Shown here one piece after another: positions 1 to 6,049 of a stretch of DNA of 7,738 nucleotides. The notes under the pieces were generated by a model. It was not told the origin of the DNA and searched no databases. It saw nothing but the letters and a program-made list of their open reading frames with translations. Origin of the DNA: an uncultured Alphaproteobacteria bacterium (lineage in GTDB: Bacteria; Pseudomonadota; Alphaproteobacteria; UBA7887); the NCBI GenBank assembly GCA_913044255.1, contig CAJWOI010000120.1, positions 1 to 7,738 of the forward strand. The letters run 5' to 3'. How positions within the stretch are numbered: the stretch's first letter is position 1; every line of letters starts with the position of its first letter. Both the position numbers and the translations under genes were made by a program.

Positions 1-269
1 ATTTTGTTGATTACGACAAAAGCTCTCAGCTCTACTCCATGACATTGCGCAATTTGATAGGCGGTATCACCCTTTTTTACGACATAAATGGACTCGTATC
101 CGCGGTCATGCAGAGCGGCATCCGAACGCGCAGATAATTCTGTATTCTCGATTTCTGAGGTAGAGGTATAGATTTGGACTGATGGAGGCCTCCAACAACC
201 AGCTAAAAGAAAAACAGTAAACAGAAGAACAAGCCCGCTGGATTTGATGCACACCCTGCACGTGATCAT
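1..269 (-). CDS. nlpD: LysM-domain lipoprotein, NlpD-like (N-terminal part, cut by window edge)
   Basis: This reading frame is too short to stand out because the left edge cuts it after 89 codons. It starts at an ATG at 269-267, 13 bases after the pcm stop, with AGGA (284-281) as the likely ribosome binding site. Residues 1-25 form a lipoprotein signal: Arg5 and Lys9, a hydrophobic stretch at 12-23, then the lipobox LLAGC with Cys25 as the lipidated residue; Trp follows it, not Asp, so inner-membrane retention is not indicated. After a short Ser/Thr/Glu-rich linker, residues 62-89 match the start of a LysM peptidoglycan-binding domain (YVVKKGDTAYQIA, then an Asn-Lys at 88-89). By family knowledge and by its place after surE and pcm, it should be an NlpD-like envelope protein that helps control cell-wall hydrolysis and may carry an M23 (LytM) domain. 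That C-terminal domain is outside the window, so it is inferred. The lipoprotein and LysM calls are firm; the NlpD name is less so. Confidence 0.8.
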   Translation of the reverse strand, partial: MITCRVCIKSSGLVLLFTVFLLAGCWRPPSVQIYTSTSEIENTELSARSDAALHDRGYESIYVVKKGDTAYQIAQCHGVELRAFVVINK

Positions 270-280
270 CTTTTTAACAA

Positions 281-284
281 TCCT
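281..284 (-). promoter_or_regulatory. Ribosome binding site of the LysM lipoprotein gene
   Basis: AGGA on the minus strand lies 11 bases before the ATG at 269 and overlaps the pcm TAG stop codon (285-283). The overlap suggests that ribosomes ending on pcm can restart on the lipoprotein gene. The bases nearer the ATG are A-rich (AAAAAG) and could add weak support. Confidence 0.45.
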
Positions 285-933
285 AGTCCGCGTCGGTTTC
301 GTCTGTCTTCCCCTCTACCAAAGGAACAAAGCGGACGTCAATTAAACGCTCTTCTTTGTACTTCTTTCCCTGTCGATGCAACCGATACAAGGTTTGTTTT
401 GCATCCGTTGGTCCAATCGGGATCACCATGACACCATCCTCCGCAAGATGCTCCAATAATGTCAATGGGGGTTCGGGTGCAGCGGCGGTGACCAGGATGC
501 GTTGAAACGGTGCTTGCGCAGGCCATCCACAATATCCATCACCAATGCGCGTGCTTATGTTAGGAATCCCAAGATTCTGAAATCTCTGCGCAGCTTCAAT
601 ACTTAATATCCGATGACGCTCCACGGTGTAAACACGTCGGCACAACTGGGCAAGTATCGCCGTTTGATACCCCGAGCCCGTGCCAATTTCCAACACCTTC
701 ATGCGATCTCCAACGTCCAAGACATTGGTCATTACCGCCACTAAGCTTGGTTGACTAATTGTTTGGCCACAGGATATGGGGAGGGACGTGTCATCATAAG
801 CGTGGCCCGCAAGAATTTCCGGGACGAACAAGTACCTCGGAACTGCCTCGAATGCAGCAAGGATTCGAGGATTTGTTATTCCCTCCTGACGAATCTGTAA
901 TAAGAGCCGTGCTTTATCCGTAGGCCTGTTCAT
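283..933 (-). CDS. pcm: Protein-L-isoaspartate O-methyltransferase
   Basis: This cytosolic repair enzyme transfers a methyl group from S-adenosylmethionine to L-isoaspartyl residues in aged proteins, starting their conversion back to aspartate. The 216-residue product has the usual length. Visible family marks are the substrate-side motif GQTISQP (56-62), the SAM-binding glycine loop LEIGTGSGYQTA (81-92), the acidic end of the next strand VYTVER (101-106), the strand RILVTAAAP (145-153) and the C-terminal RFVPLVEG (201-208). The start is the ATG at 933, preceded by AGGGGCGGA four bases away or less, 15 bases after the surE stop. It sits between surE and an nlpD-like gene, the classic stationary-phase trio order, and is probably co-transcribed with them. 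A short acidic tail (DETDAD) is the only slight oddity. The identification is secure. Confidence 0.97.
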   Translation of the reverse strand: MNRPTDKARLLLQIRQEGITNPRILAAFEAVPRYLFVPEILAGHAYDDTSLPISCGQTISQPSLVAVMTNVLDVGDRMKVLEIGTGSGYQTAILAQLCRRVYTVERHRILSIEAAQRFQNLGIPNISTRIGDGYCGWPAQAPFQRILVTAAAPEPPLTLLEHLAEDGVMVIPIGPTDAKQTLYRLHRQGKKYKEERLIDVRFVPLVEGKTDETDAD

Positions 934-948
934 TCCGCCCCTGGTTTA

Positions 949-1719
949 TTATTTGAGCGCCTTACTCAATTTCTCATAAGCTTCTTGGTCAGTAAGGTTC
1001 ATATGCAATGGTGTCACTGTAATTCTTCCCGCTAGAATTTCGGAAAGGTCTGAACCATCAGAGACCGATTCATTGGTACGTGTCGAACCAATCCAATAAT
1101 AGTCACGGCCGCGCGCATCTACCCGTCGCTCCAACACCGATCCCGGTTTTCCCCGTCCCTGATAGGCAACTGACACTCCACCCACTTTACCCTCAGGCAC
1201 ATCAGGGAAATTTACATTCATCAAAACATCAGACGACCAACCTATCGTCACTAACCGACGTATTAAATCGGGTGCATAATTTTCTGCCGTGGCCCAATTC
1301 GCTTTCTCACGTTGGACTGTATATTGGCTCAATGCAATGGACGGTATTCCGAGGAGTGTCCCCTCCATCGCAGCGGCCACAGTCCCTGAATATGTCACAT
1401 CATCACCCAAGTTACCCCCCCGATTAACACCCGATAATAACAAGCTGGGTCGCGGTGGCGGTATCAAATTTAGAATTCCCAGGAGAACGCTGTCCGTAGG
1501 TGTGCCCTCCACCGCAAATTTACGATCACCAAGGGACCTATAACGGACCGGGTCCGACAAAGACAGTGCATGCGATACACCGCTCTGATCCCGTTCGGGC
1601 GCTACAACCCACACGTCCTCACTTAGTTTACGTGCCACACGCTCTAGACATTTCAGTCCAGGAGCATCTATGCCATCATCGTTCGACAAAAGAATGCGCA
1701 TTCCAGCAAGATCCGTCAC
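949..1719 (-). CDS. surE: 5'/3'-nucleotidase SurE (survival protein)
   Basis: SurE is a metal-dependent phosphatase that removes phosphate from nucleoside 5'- and 3'-monophosphates and, in some species, from short polyphosphate. The product has 256 residues from the GTG at 1719, or 250 from the ATG at 1701. Family motifs are clear: RILLSNDDGI (8-17) with the metal-binding Asp14-Asp15, PERDQSGVSH (41-50) with Ser46, EGTPTDSV (71-78), and SGVNRGGNLGDDVTYSGT (96-113) with Asn99. I keep the GTG start because related alphaproteobacterial SurE proteins often carry a short Thr-Asp-Leu-type extension. The ATG at 1701 would give the canonical MRILLSNDDGI start, and neither has a strong ribosome binding site. 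The GTG lies seven bases after the serS stop, which suggests translational coupling. Function is secure; the exact start is not. Confidence 0.96.
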   Translation of the reverse strand: MTDLAGMRILLSNDDGIDAPGLKCLERVARKLSEDVWVVAPERDQSGVSHALSLSDPVRYRSLGDRKFAVEGTPTDSVLLGILNLIPPPRPSLLLSGVNRGGNLGDDVTYSGTVAAAMEGTLLGIPSIALSQYTVQREKANWATAENYAPDLIRRLVTIGWSSDVLMNVNFPDVPEGKVGGVSVAYQGRGKPGSVLERRVDARGRDYYWIGSTRTNESVSDGSDLSEILAGRITVTPLHMNLTDQEAYEKLSKALK

Positions 1720-1726
1720 GGTTCAG

Positions 1727-3001
1727 TTAATCGATCCTGATAGTCTCTGCATCACCCATATAAGGCCGTAGGACGTCAGGAATTTTAATTGTCCCATCCG
1801 AGTTCTGGTAATTCTCCATCACCGCAACCAGCGCGCGGCCGACGGCGAGCCCTGATCCATTGAGGGTATGCACAAAGGATAACTCTCTTAATCCGTTGGG
1901 CCGATAACGAGACCCCATTCGGCGAGCCTGGAAGTCCCCGCAATTGGAGCAGCTAGAGATTTCGCGATAACGTCCTTCACCCGGAATCCAGACCTCCAGA
2001 TCATATGTTTTCTGGGCCGAAAACCCCATATCACCGGAGGACAGTAGCATCACGCGATAAGGCAATTTCAATTTCTTAAGCACTGTTTCAGCGCAATTGG
2101 TCATCCGCTCCAACTCATCGCTAGACCGTTTAGCAGTAGTAATTGATACCATCTCCACTTTCGAAAATTGATGAACACGCATCATCCCCTTTGTGTCCTT
2201 ACCGGCGGCCCCCGCCTCCGAACGAAAGCAAGGCGTATGCGCCGTATATCGCAAAGGTAAGATCGACTCGTTTAATACTTGTCCGTAGACCAGGTTTGTC
2301 AAAGGTACTTCGGCTGTTGGAATGAGCCAACGGTCATCGGTAGTACAAAACAAATCATCGGAAAACTTAGGCAATTGTCCGGTACCAATTAGAGCGGTGT
2401 CACGGACCATGTACGGTGGATTAATTTCCCGATATCCATGACTTCCAGTGTGGAGGTCCAGCATAAAAGAGGCCAATGCCCGTTCAAGCCGGGCGAGCTG
2501 ACCACTTACAACTACAAACCGCGCCCCAGCCATCTGGGCCGCCGCATCGAAATCCATCTGGCCAAGCGTCTCACCAAGGTCAAAGTGTTGCTTGGCCGCA
2601 AAATCGTACTCTCGTGGTTTTCCTACCCGCCGCACTTCAACGTTGCTGGTCCCATCTTCACCGTCCGGTACTTCTCCTTCAGGTAAGTTCGGAAGTTGCA
2701 ACAGAAAACTCTGGATATCGCGTTCTATTTTACGCAGCTCTCTTTCGGAGTCCCGTAGCCTCGCCTTCAGAGCGACCACTTGCCCGACCAACGTTTCAAC
2801 CGACTCCCCAAGTTTTTTCGAAGCGCCGACTTGCTTGGAAACCTGGTTCCTTTGTTCTTGAAGTTCTTGTGTGCTCGCGATTAACTTGCGGCGACGTTGA
2901 TCAAGATCCACCAGAGCGGCAGCCTTAGGCGCTATCCCTCTACGGGCAAGTCCTGAATCAAAACTGTCCGGATTCTCACGGACCCATTTAACGTCAAACA
3001 T
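1727..3001 (-). CDS. serS: Seryl-tRNA synthetase
   Basis: SerRS is a cytosolic class II enzyme that activates serine with ATP and charges tRNA-Ser, and also tRNA-Sec where present. The 424-residue length is normal. The N-terminus MFDVKWVRENP is the canonical family start. Residues about 30-100 form the long antiparallel coiled-coil arm that grips the tRNA extra arm, rich in Arg, Glu, Gln and Leu. The catalytic core shows motif 1 around GYREINPPYMV (189-199), the serine-pocket TAE (229-231), motif 2 with CFRSEAGAAGKDTKGMMR (258-275) and HQFSKVE, and motif 3 with LNGSGLAVGRALVAVMENYQ (380-399). The start is ATG 3001 with AAGGG only two bases upstream, an unusually short spacing. It lies 55 bases after tatC and seven before surE, a placement known in alphaproteobacteria. 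No frame damage or missing catalytic residue is seen. Confidence 0.98.
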   Translation of the reverse strand: MFDVKWVRENPDSFDSGLARRGIAPKAAALVDLDQRRRKLIASTQELQEQRNQVSKQVGASKKLGESVETLVGQVVALKARLRDSERELRKIERDIQSFLLQLPNLPEGEVPDGEDGTSNVEVRRVGKPREYDFAAKQHFDLGETLGQMDFDAAAQMAGARFVVVSGQLARLERALASFMLDLHTGSHGYREINPPYMVRDTALIGTGQLPKFSDDLFCTTDDRWLIPTAEVPLTNLVYGQVLNESILPLRYTAHTPCFRSEAGAAGKDTKGMMRVHQFSKVEMVSITTAKRSSDELERMTNCAETVLKKLKLPYRVMLLSSGDMGFSAQKTYDLEVWIPGEGRYREISSCSNCGDFQARRMGSRYRPNGLRELSFVHTLNGSGLAVGRALVAVMENYQNSDGTIKIPDVLRPYMGDAETIRID

Positions 3002-3056
3002 TGCCCTTGCACATTTTGCTGACCAGTTAATAAGTAGCGCGGATACCCAGGTTTAC

Positions 3057-3965
3057 TTACCGCGTATCATTAAAATCCGTTTCGTCAAAATTATCATCGT
3101 TGCCCGGGTCCGTGTTGGTTACTTGCTCCCCATCAGTCCCTTTCAAGGCCTCGTTCAATCTTTCTTCCTCTTCCTGTTCACGTTTGGCACGTTTCTTTTC
3201 AGCCATACGGGCCAGTACGATGGAAATCTCGTACAAAACCAAGATCGGCAAGCCAAGCCCTATCTGACTAATAATGTCGGGTGGAGTTAATATCGCAGCC
3301 GCTATAAAGGCAATGACGATCGAGTACTTCCGGTTTTGGGCTAACCCTTTAGCTGTTACGAGCCCTGCCCGAGCCATAAGTGTCAAAGCCACGGGCAACT
3401 GGAAAGCAAGTCCAAATGCAAACATTAATTTTAGTACTAAGGATAAATACTCATTGACTTTTGCCTCCAGTTCAATCGCTAGCCCGCCATCGATGCCGGA
3501 CGATTGAAAGCCGAGGAAAAACCTCCAGGCAAGCGGGAATATGAATGAATAAACCAGTGCAGCTCCAGCTGTGAATAAAACTGGAGTCGCAACCAAAAAT
3601 GGAAAAAATGCACCCCGCTCATTTTTATAAAGCCCTGGAGCGATAAACATGTAGACCTGCATAGCTAGTACCGGGAATGACAGGAAAACGGCCGCCCAAA
3701 AAGCGAGTTTCAAGTACGTAAAAAAAGCCTCATGCAAGGCCGTATAAATCATCCGCGGGTTTTCAACGCCGATATCCGCGTATATGTCCGCTAACGGCCG
3801 CACCAGAAAGGCGTATATGTCCTCTGCAACGATATAACAGGCAATAAAACACACAAATAATACAATCGCCGAATACATCAGGCGATTGCGAAATTCGATC
3901 AGGTGCTCAATAAGCGGCGCCTTTGGGCCGAGTTCGTTTTCGTCAGGCTCGTGTGAGGTCGACAC
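3057..3965 (-). CDS. tatC: Sec-independent protein translocase TatC
   Basis: TatC is the polytopic inner-membrane core of the twin-arginine translocase and, with TatB, the receptor for RR signal peptides. The N-terminal cytosolic region carries HLIEFRNRL (21-29), with Glu24 and Arg26 matching the signal-peptide binding residues of E. coli. FIAPGLYKNER (107-117) holds the equivalent of E. coli Glu103 at Glu116. ILTPPDIISQ (225-234) is the family signature. Six membrane segments can be placed at roughly 31-47, 77-100, 118-143, 170-195, 212-224 and 233-252. Gln189 stands where E. coli has Glu170; Gln is a common variant there. Residues 255-302 are a charged cytosolic tail not found in the 258-residue E. 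coli protein. The start is GTG 3965: an in-frame TAA, the tatB stop, lies four codons upstream, so no longer start exists. No purine-rich ribosome binding site precedes it, which points to coupling with tatB. Confidence 0.97.
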   Translation of the reverse strand: MSTSHEPDENELGPKAPLIEHLIEFRNRLMYSAIVLFVCFIACYIVAEDIYAFLVRPLADIYADIGVENPRMIYTALHEAFFTYLKLAFWAAVFLSFPVLAMQVYMFIAPGLYKNERGAFFPFLVATPVLFTAGAALVYSFIFPLAWRFFLGFQSSGIDGGLAIELEAKVNEYLSLVLKLMFAFGLAFQLPVALTLMARAGLVTAKGLAQNRKYSIVIAFIAAAILTPPDIISQIGLGLPILVLYEISIVLARMAEKKRAKREQEEEERLNEALKGTDGEQVTNTDPGNDDNFDETDFNDTR

Positions 3966-3974
3966 AGGAAGAAA

Positions 3975-4574
3975 TTAGGATTCGGCTAGAGTTTCTGGAG
4001 CAGCTGATTTCGTTTTTTTTGCATCCTCAGCTTCCGTCCGAAGTTCGGTCTCAGCCCGTTCCCGAGCCTCAACTACTTGAGCCACACCACTCGGAAGGTT
4101 TTGTGCCGGGCTCACCGATGGAGTCTGGTCCTTATCGTTCACAGGAGGTGTAGCATGAGTCGAGGCACCAATAGATGCACTGCCACCCTTCTTTGTGTAA
4201 TGCTCTCCAAACCGCGCAAAATGTTTGTTCGCCGGAACATCATCGATTTTCTCTGACTCTTTGGACTCGATATTTTCGTCCTCAGAAGTTGATTCCGAGT
4301 CCGAATTCTGGCGATTGTCTGCGAGACGTTCTGTGGCATCGAGTGCGGTATCCAAATCCATATTTGTCACGGACTGGATTTGATTCCTAACCTCCTCCAA
4401 TTCCGCTTCACGGACAGCATCGTCAATGCTCGAACGGAATTCGCGCGCAAGAACACGAACCTTGCCACCATAATGCCCCAACGTACGCAGAGCCTTAGGC
4501 AAGTCCTTGGGTCCAATAACGAACAGCGCCACCACAGCGATCATCGCCATTTCGCTCCAACCAAGGTCTAGCAC
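3975..4574 (-). CDS. tatB: Sec-independent protein translocase TatB
   Basis: TatB pairs with TatC to form the receptor complex for folded twin-arginine precursors at the inner membrane. The 199-residue protein opens with a very short periplasmic end and one membrane helix (about 5-20), then the Gly-Pro hinge in VIGPKDLPKALR (19-30), where TatA has Phe-Gly. The amphipathic helix continues through the region containing LAREFRSSIDDAVREAELEE (42-61), which is typical of alphaproteobacterial TatB. From about 87 onward the chain is polar and low-complexity: a Ser/Glu/Asp-rich part (90-112), a Gly/Ser/Thr/Pro part (130-163), and a charged Glu/Lys end (168-193), probably disordered. The start is GTG 4574, supported by GAGGG six bases upstream. 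It lies 52 bases after tatA, and its TAA is nine bases before the tatC start in the same frame. The Gly-Pro hinge and length separate it from a second tatA. Confidence 0.95.
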   Translation of the reverse strand: MLDLGWSEMAMIAVVALFVIGPKDLPKALRTLGHYGGKVRVLAREFRSSIDDAVREAELEEVRNQIQSVTNMDLDTALDATERLADNRQNSDSESTSEDENIESKESEKIDDVPANKHFARFGEHYTKKGGSASIGASTHATPPVNDKDQTPSVSPAQNLPSGVAQVVEARERAETELRTEAEDAKKTKSAAPETLAES

Positions 4575-4580
4575 TATCCG

Positions 4581-4585
4581 CCCTC
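4581..4585 (-). promoter_or_regulatory. Ribosome binding site of tatB
   Basis: GAGGG on the minus strand ends six bases before the GTG at 4574. Correct spacing to a GTG, with no nearby in-frame ATG that keeps the conserved LGWSE N-terminus, is what fixes the tatB start. Confidence 0.65.
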
Positions 4586-4626
4586 TTCAATTCCTTATTT
4601 GTTCATCGACAGCACATAGAACAGCT

Positions 4627-4887
4627 TTAACTATTCGCTGGTCCGTCCTGTTTGTTGACCACCGGGACCGGCTCTGCCGCAGTTTCCTCTGAGGCCGCCA
4701 CAGGACTAGCTTCAGCCTGCGACACCTCTTTCACTGTCTGCTCCTCCGGCTCTTCCTTTAAGCCTGCTTTAAAGCTTTTCACCCCTTTGGCAACATCACC
4801 CATGACGCGCGGTAATTTTCCGGCGCCGAATAAGATCAACACGATCGCAAGGATCAGAACAATCTGCCAAACCCCAATGTTACCCAT
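4627..4887 (-). CDS. tatA: Sec-independent protein translocase TatA
   Basis: TatA is the abundant single-span subunit that assembles around TatBC to let folded proteins cross the inner membrane. The 86-residue protein has the expected layout: membrane helix at about 5-20, the hinge in LFGAGKLP (19-26) with Phe20-Gly21, the amphipathic helix RVMGDVAKGVKSFKAGLKEE (27-46), and a loose acidic, Ala/Pro-rich tail (47-86). The frame is open upstream to 5031, but the true start is the ATG at 4887: it gives the conserved M-G-N-I-G start and has GGGAGAG six bases upstream, while the upstream codons resemble nothing in the family. It is the first tat gene, 100 bases after the fbpC-like stop, so it may have its own promoter, though I see no convincing -35/-10 pair. 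A palindrome lies just before its ribosome binding site. Confidence 0.96.
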   Translation of the reverse strand: MGNIGVWQIVLILAIVLILFGAGKLPRVMGDVAKGVKSFKAGLKEEPEEQTVKEVSQAEASPVAASEETAAEPVPVVNKQDGPANS

Positions 4888-4893
4888 AACATG

Positions 4894-4900
4894 CTCTCCC
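4894..4900 (-). promoter_or_regulatory. Ribosome binding site of tatA
   Basis: GGGAGAG on the minus strand stands six bases before the ATG at 4887. It decides between the long open frame from 5031 and the family-length TatA. An out-of-frame ATG at 4892-4890 is only one base from this site and opens only about 12 codons, so it is unlikely to be used. Confidence 0.75.
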
Positions 4901-4909
4901 GAATAACCC

Positions 4910-4923
4910 GGAGGCGCGCCTCC
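4910..4923. repeat. Perfect 14-base palindrome before tatA
   Basis: GGAGGCGCGCCTCC reads the same on both strands and lies 9 bases upstream of the tatA ribosome binding site, inside the 100-base gap 4888-4987. In RNA it could fold as a five-pair stem (GGAGG with CCUCC) around CGCG. No run of T follows it on either strand, so it is not a standard intrinsic terminator. It could be a protein-binding operator or an RNA hairpin affecting tatA translation. The palindrome is seen; any role is inference. The rest of the gap is A/T-richer and shows no clear promoter or Fur-type site. Confidence 0.6.
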
Positions 4924-4987
4924 TGTACAATTAAGCCTAACCCGAACAGCCGTATTTAATGCTGACGGCCCGTTGAACTCATAGTAC

Positions 4988-6049
4988 TTAGCGATCCCTG
5001 ACCGGAAATACAAATACCATCGTGAAATCAAGGGATACCGCCACTTTGCTGCCAGTGAGTGGTAAATCCTGTGCCGGCAGATTTACATGAACCGGCTCAT
5101 CGTCGGATTCGAGCCGAAGCTCCAATTTCGTCTGCAAGCCCAAATCTCTCCGACCGCCGACCGTCGCGATGATACCCTGTCCTTCCGATTCAGGTCTTAG
5201 ATTCAAGGCTTCCGGTCGCACCAAGACCACCACTTCATCGCCTTCCTTTGCATTCTCTGAGGGCACGGAACCTAATGGAGTGACCACCTCCCCAGACCGC
5301 ACGAACCCGATATATTCAATTGCCTCCCCTAGAAACCTCGCACAAAATGGGGTGTTTGGTTGGCGATAAAGATCCATGGGTAACCCTGCCTGAACTACCC
5401 TGCCCCCGTTCATTAGTGCTAAATGGTCAGCCACCAACATTGCCTCCATCGGATCATGGGTAACCATCAATGTCGTTGCTCCAGTCTCCTTTATCAGACG
5501 CAAGGTATCCTGACGCAAACTGGCTCGAAGTTCAGTATCTAACCCCGAAAAAGGCTCATCAAGTAACATCACTCCAGGACTAGGCGCTGCAGCACGGGCC
5601 AATGCAACTCTCTGTTGTTCGCCACCGGAAAGCATATGCGGATAAAAACTAGCCGCATCTAACATCCCGACACGGGCTAGTGCCTCTTTTGCCAAAACAT
5701 CCCTCGAACCCGTGGGCAAAGAATTAAGCCCGAAGGAAACATTTCTAAGTACGGTCAAATGGGGGAATAGGGCATAATCTTGAAACATAAGACCAACATT
5801 TCTGGTCTCGGGAGGAATTGTATTGTTTACATCTGCAACACACACATCGTTGATTTTAATCTGCCCCACCTGGAGTGTTTCAAGACCGGCTGCTAAACGC
5901 AAGACCGTCGTCTTGCCGCAACCGGATGGGCCCAACAAACAAGTTAACGAACCATCTGGAACGACAAGGTCCAAACCTTGTATTACTGTTTTGTTTCCAA
6001 ACGTGTGGCTAACGCCCACCAATTCCAATCCTGGCAAGATCGCCGTCAT
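4988..6049 (-). CDS. fbpC: ABC transporter ATP-binding protein, ferric-iron (FbpC) type
   Basis: This is the cytosolic ATPase that powers the neighbouring permease. The 353-residue protein has a full nucleotide-binding domain: Walker A GPSGCGKTT (40-48), Q-loop Gln90 in MFQDYALFPH, signature LSGGEQQRVALARA (140-153), Walker B VMLLDEP (160-166), D-loop SGLD (168-171) and switch His198 in VTHDP. After about residue 240 comes a TOBE-like beta domain (VLVRPEALNLRP, 275-286; the end at 335-350), as in the CysA/PotA/FbpC group. The start is ATG 6049, overlapping the permease stop as ATGA, with AGGTGG six bases upstream inside the permease gene. Its pairing with one fused permease resembling FbpB/FutB/SfuB points to Fe(III) import. 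Thiamine ThiQ is excluded by length, since it lacks the C-terminal domain. Substrate is inferred from family; polyamine or phosphonate import is less likely. Confidence 0.88.
   Translation of the reverse strand: MTAILPGLELVGVSHTFGNKTVIQGLDLVVPDGSLTCLLGPSGCGKTTVLRLAAGLETLQVGQIKINDVCVADVNNTIPPETRNVGLMFQDYALFPHLTVLRNVSFGLNSLPTGSRDVLAKEALARVGMLDAASFYPHMLSGGEQQRVALARAAAPSPGVMLLDEPFSGLDTELRASLRQDTLRLIKETGATTLMVTHDPMEAMLVADHLALMNGGRVVQAGLPMDLYRQPNTPFCARFLGEAIEYIGFVRSGEVVTPLGSVPSENAKEGDEVVVLVRPEALNLRPESEGQGIIATVGGRRDLGLQTKLELRLESDDEPVHVNLPAQDLPLTGSKVAVSLDFTMVFVFPVRDR
6046..6049 (-). other. ATGA stop/start overlap coupling permease and ATPase
   Basis: The permease TGA (6048-6046) and the ATPase ATG (6049-6047) share bases as ATGA. 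With AGGTGG just upstream, the two proteins are expected to be made from the same ribosome pass at matched levels, as fits subunits of one transporter. Confidence 0.85.

Noticed and set aside
2476..2928. Plus-strand open frame of 150 codons opposite serS
   Set aside because: It lies wholly antisense to the conserved synthetase and its product is low-complexity Pro/Arg/Ser sequence with no family resemblance; it is a shadow of serS codon use.
3002..3056. Possible promoter or tRNA-sensing leader before serS
   Set aside because: The gap is 55 bases, shows no T-box-like or strong hairpin structure, and has no convincing -35/-10 pair; T-boxes are also not expected in this group.
4600..4623. Inverted repeat TGTTC-14 bases-GAACA in the tatA-tatB gap
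   Set aside because: Arms of five bases with a 14-base spacer are expected by chance at this length, and nothing else supports an operator or attenuator.
4910..4923. Palindrome as an intrinsic terminator after the fbpC-like gene
   Set aside because: The stem is only five pairs and is followed by GGGTTATTC (minus) or TGTACAATT (plus), with no T run.
4888..5031. Longer TatA beginning at 5031
   Set aside because: The extra 48 residues resemble no TatA, the longer frame overlaps the end of the fbpC-like gene, and the ATG at 4887 has a well-spaced binding site and the conserved N-terminus.
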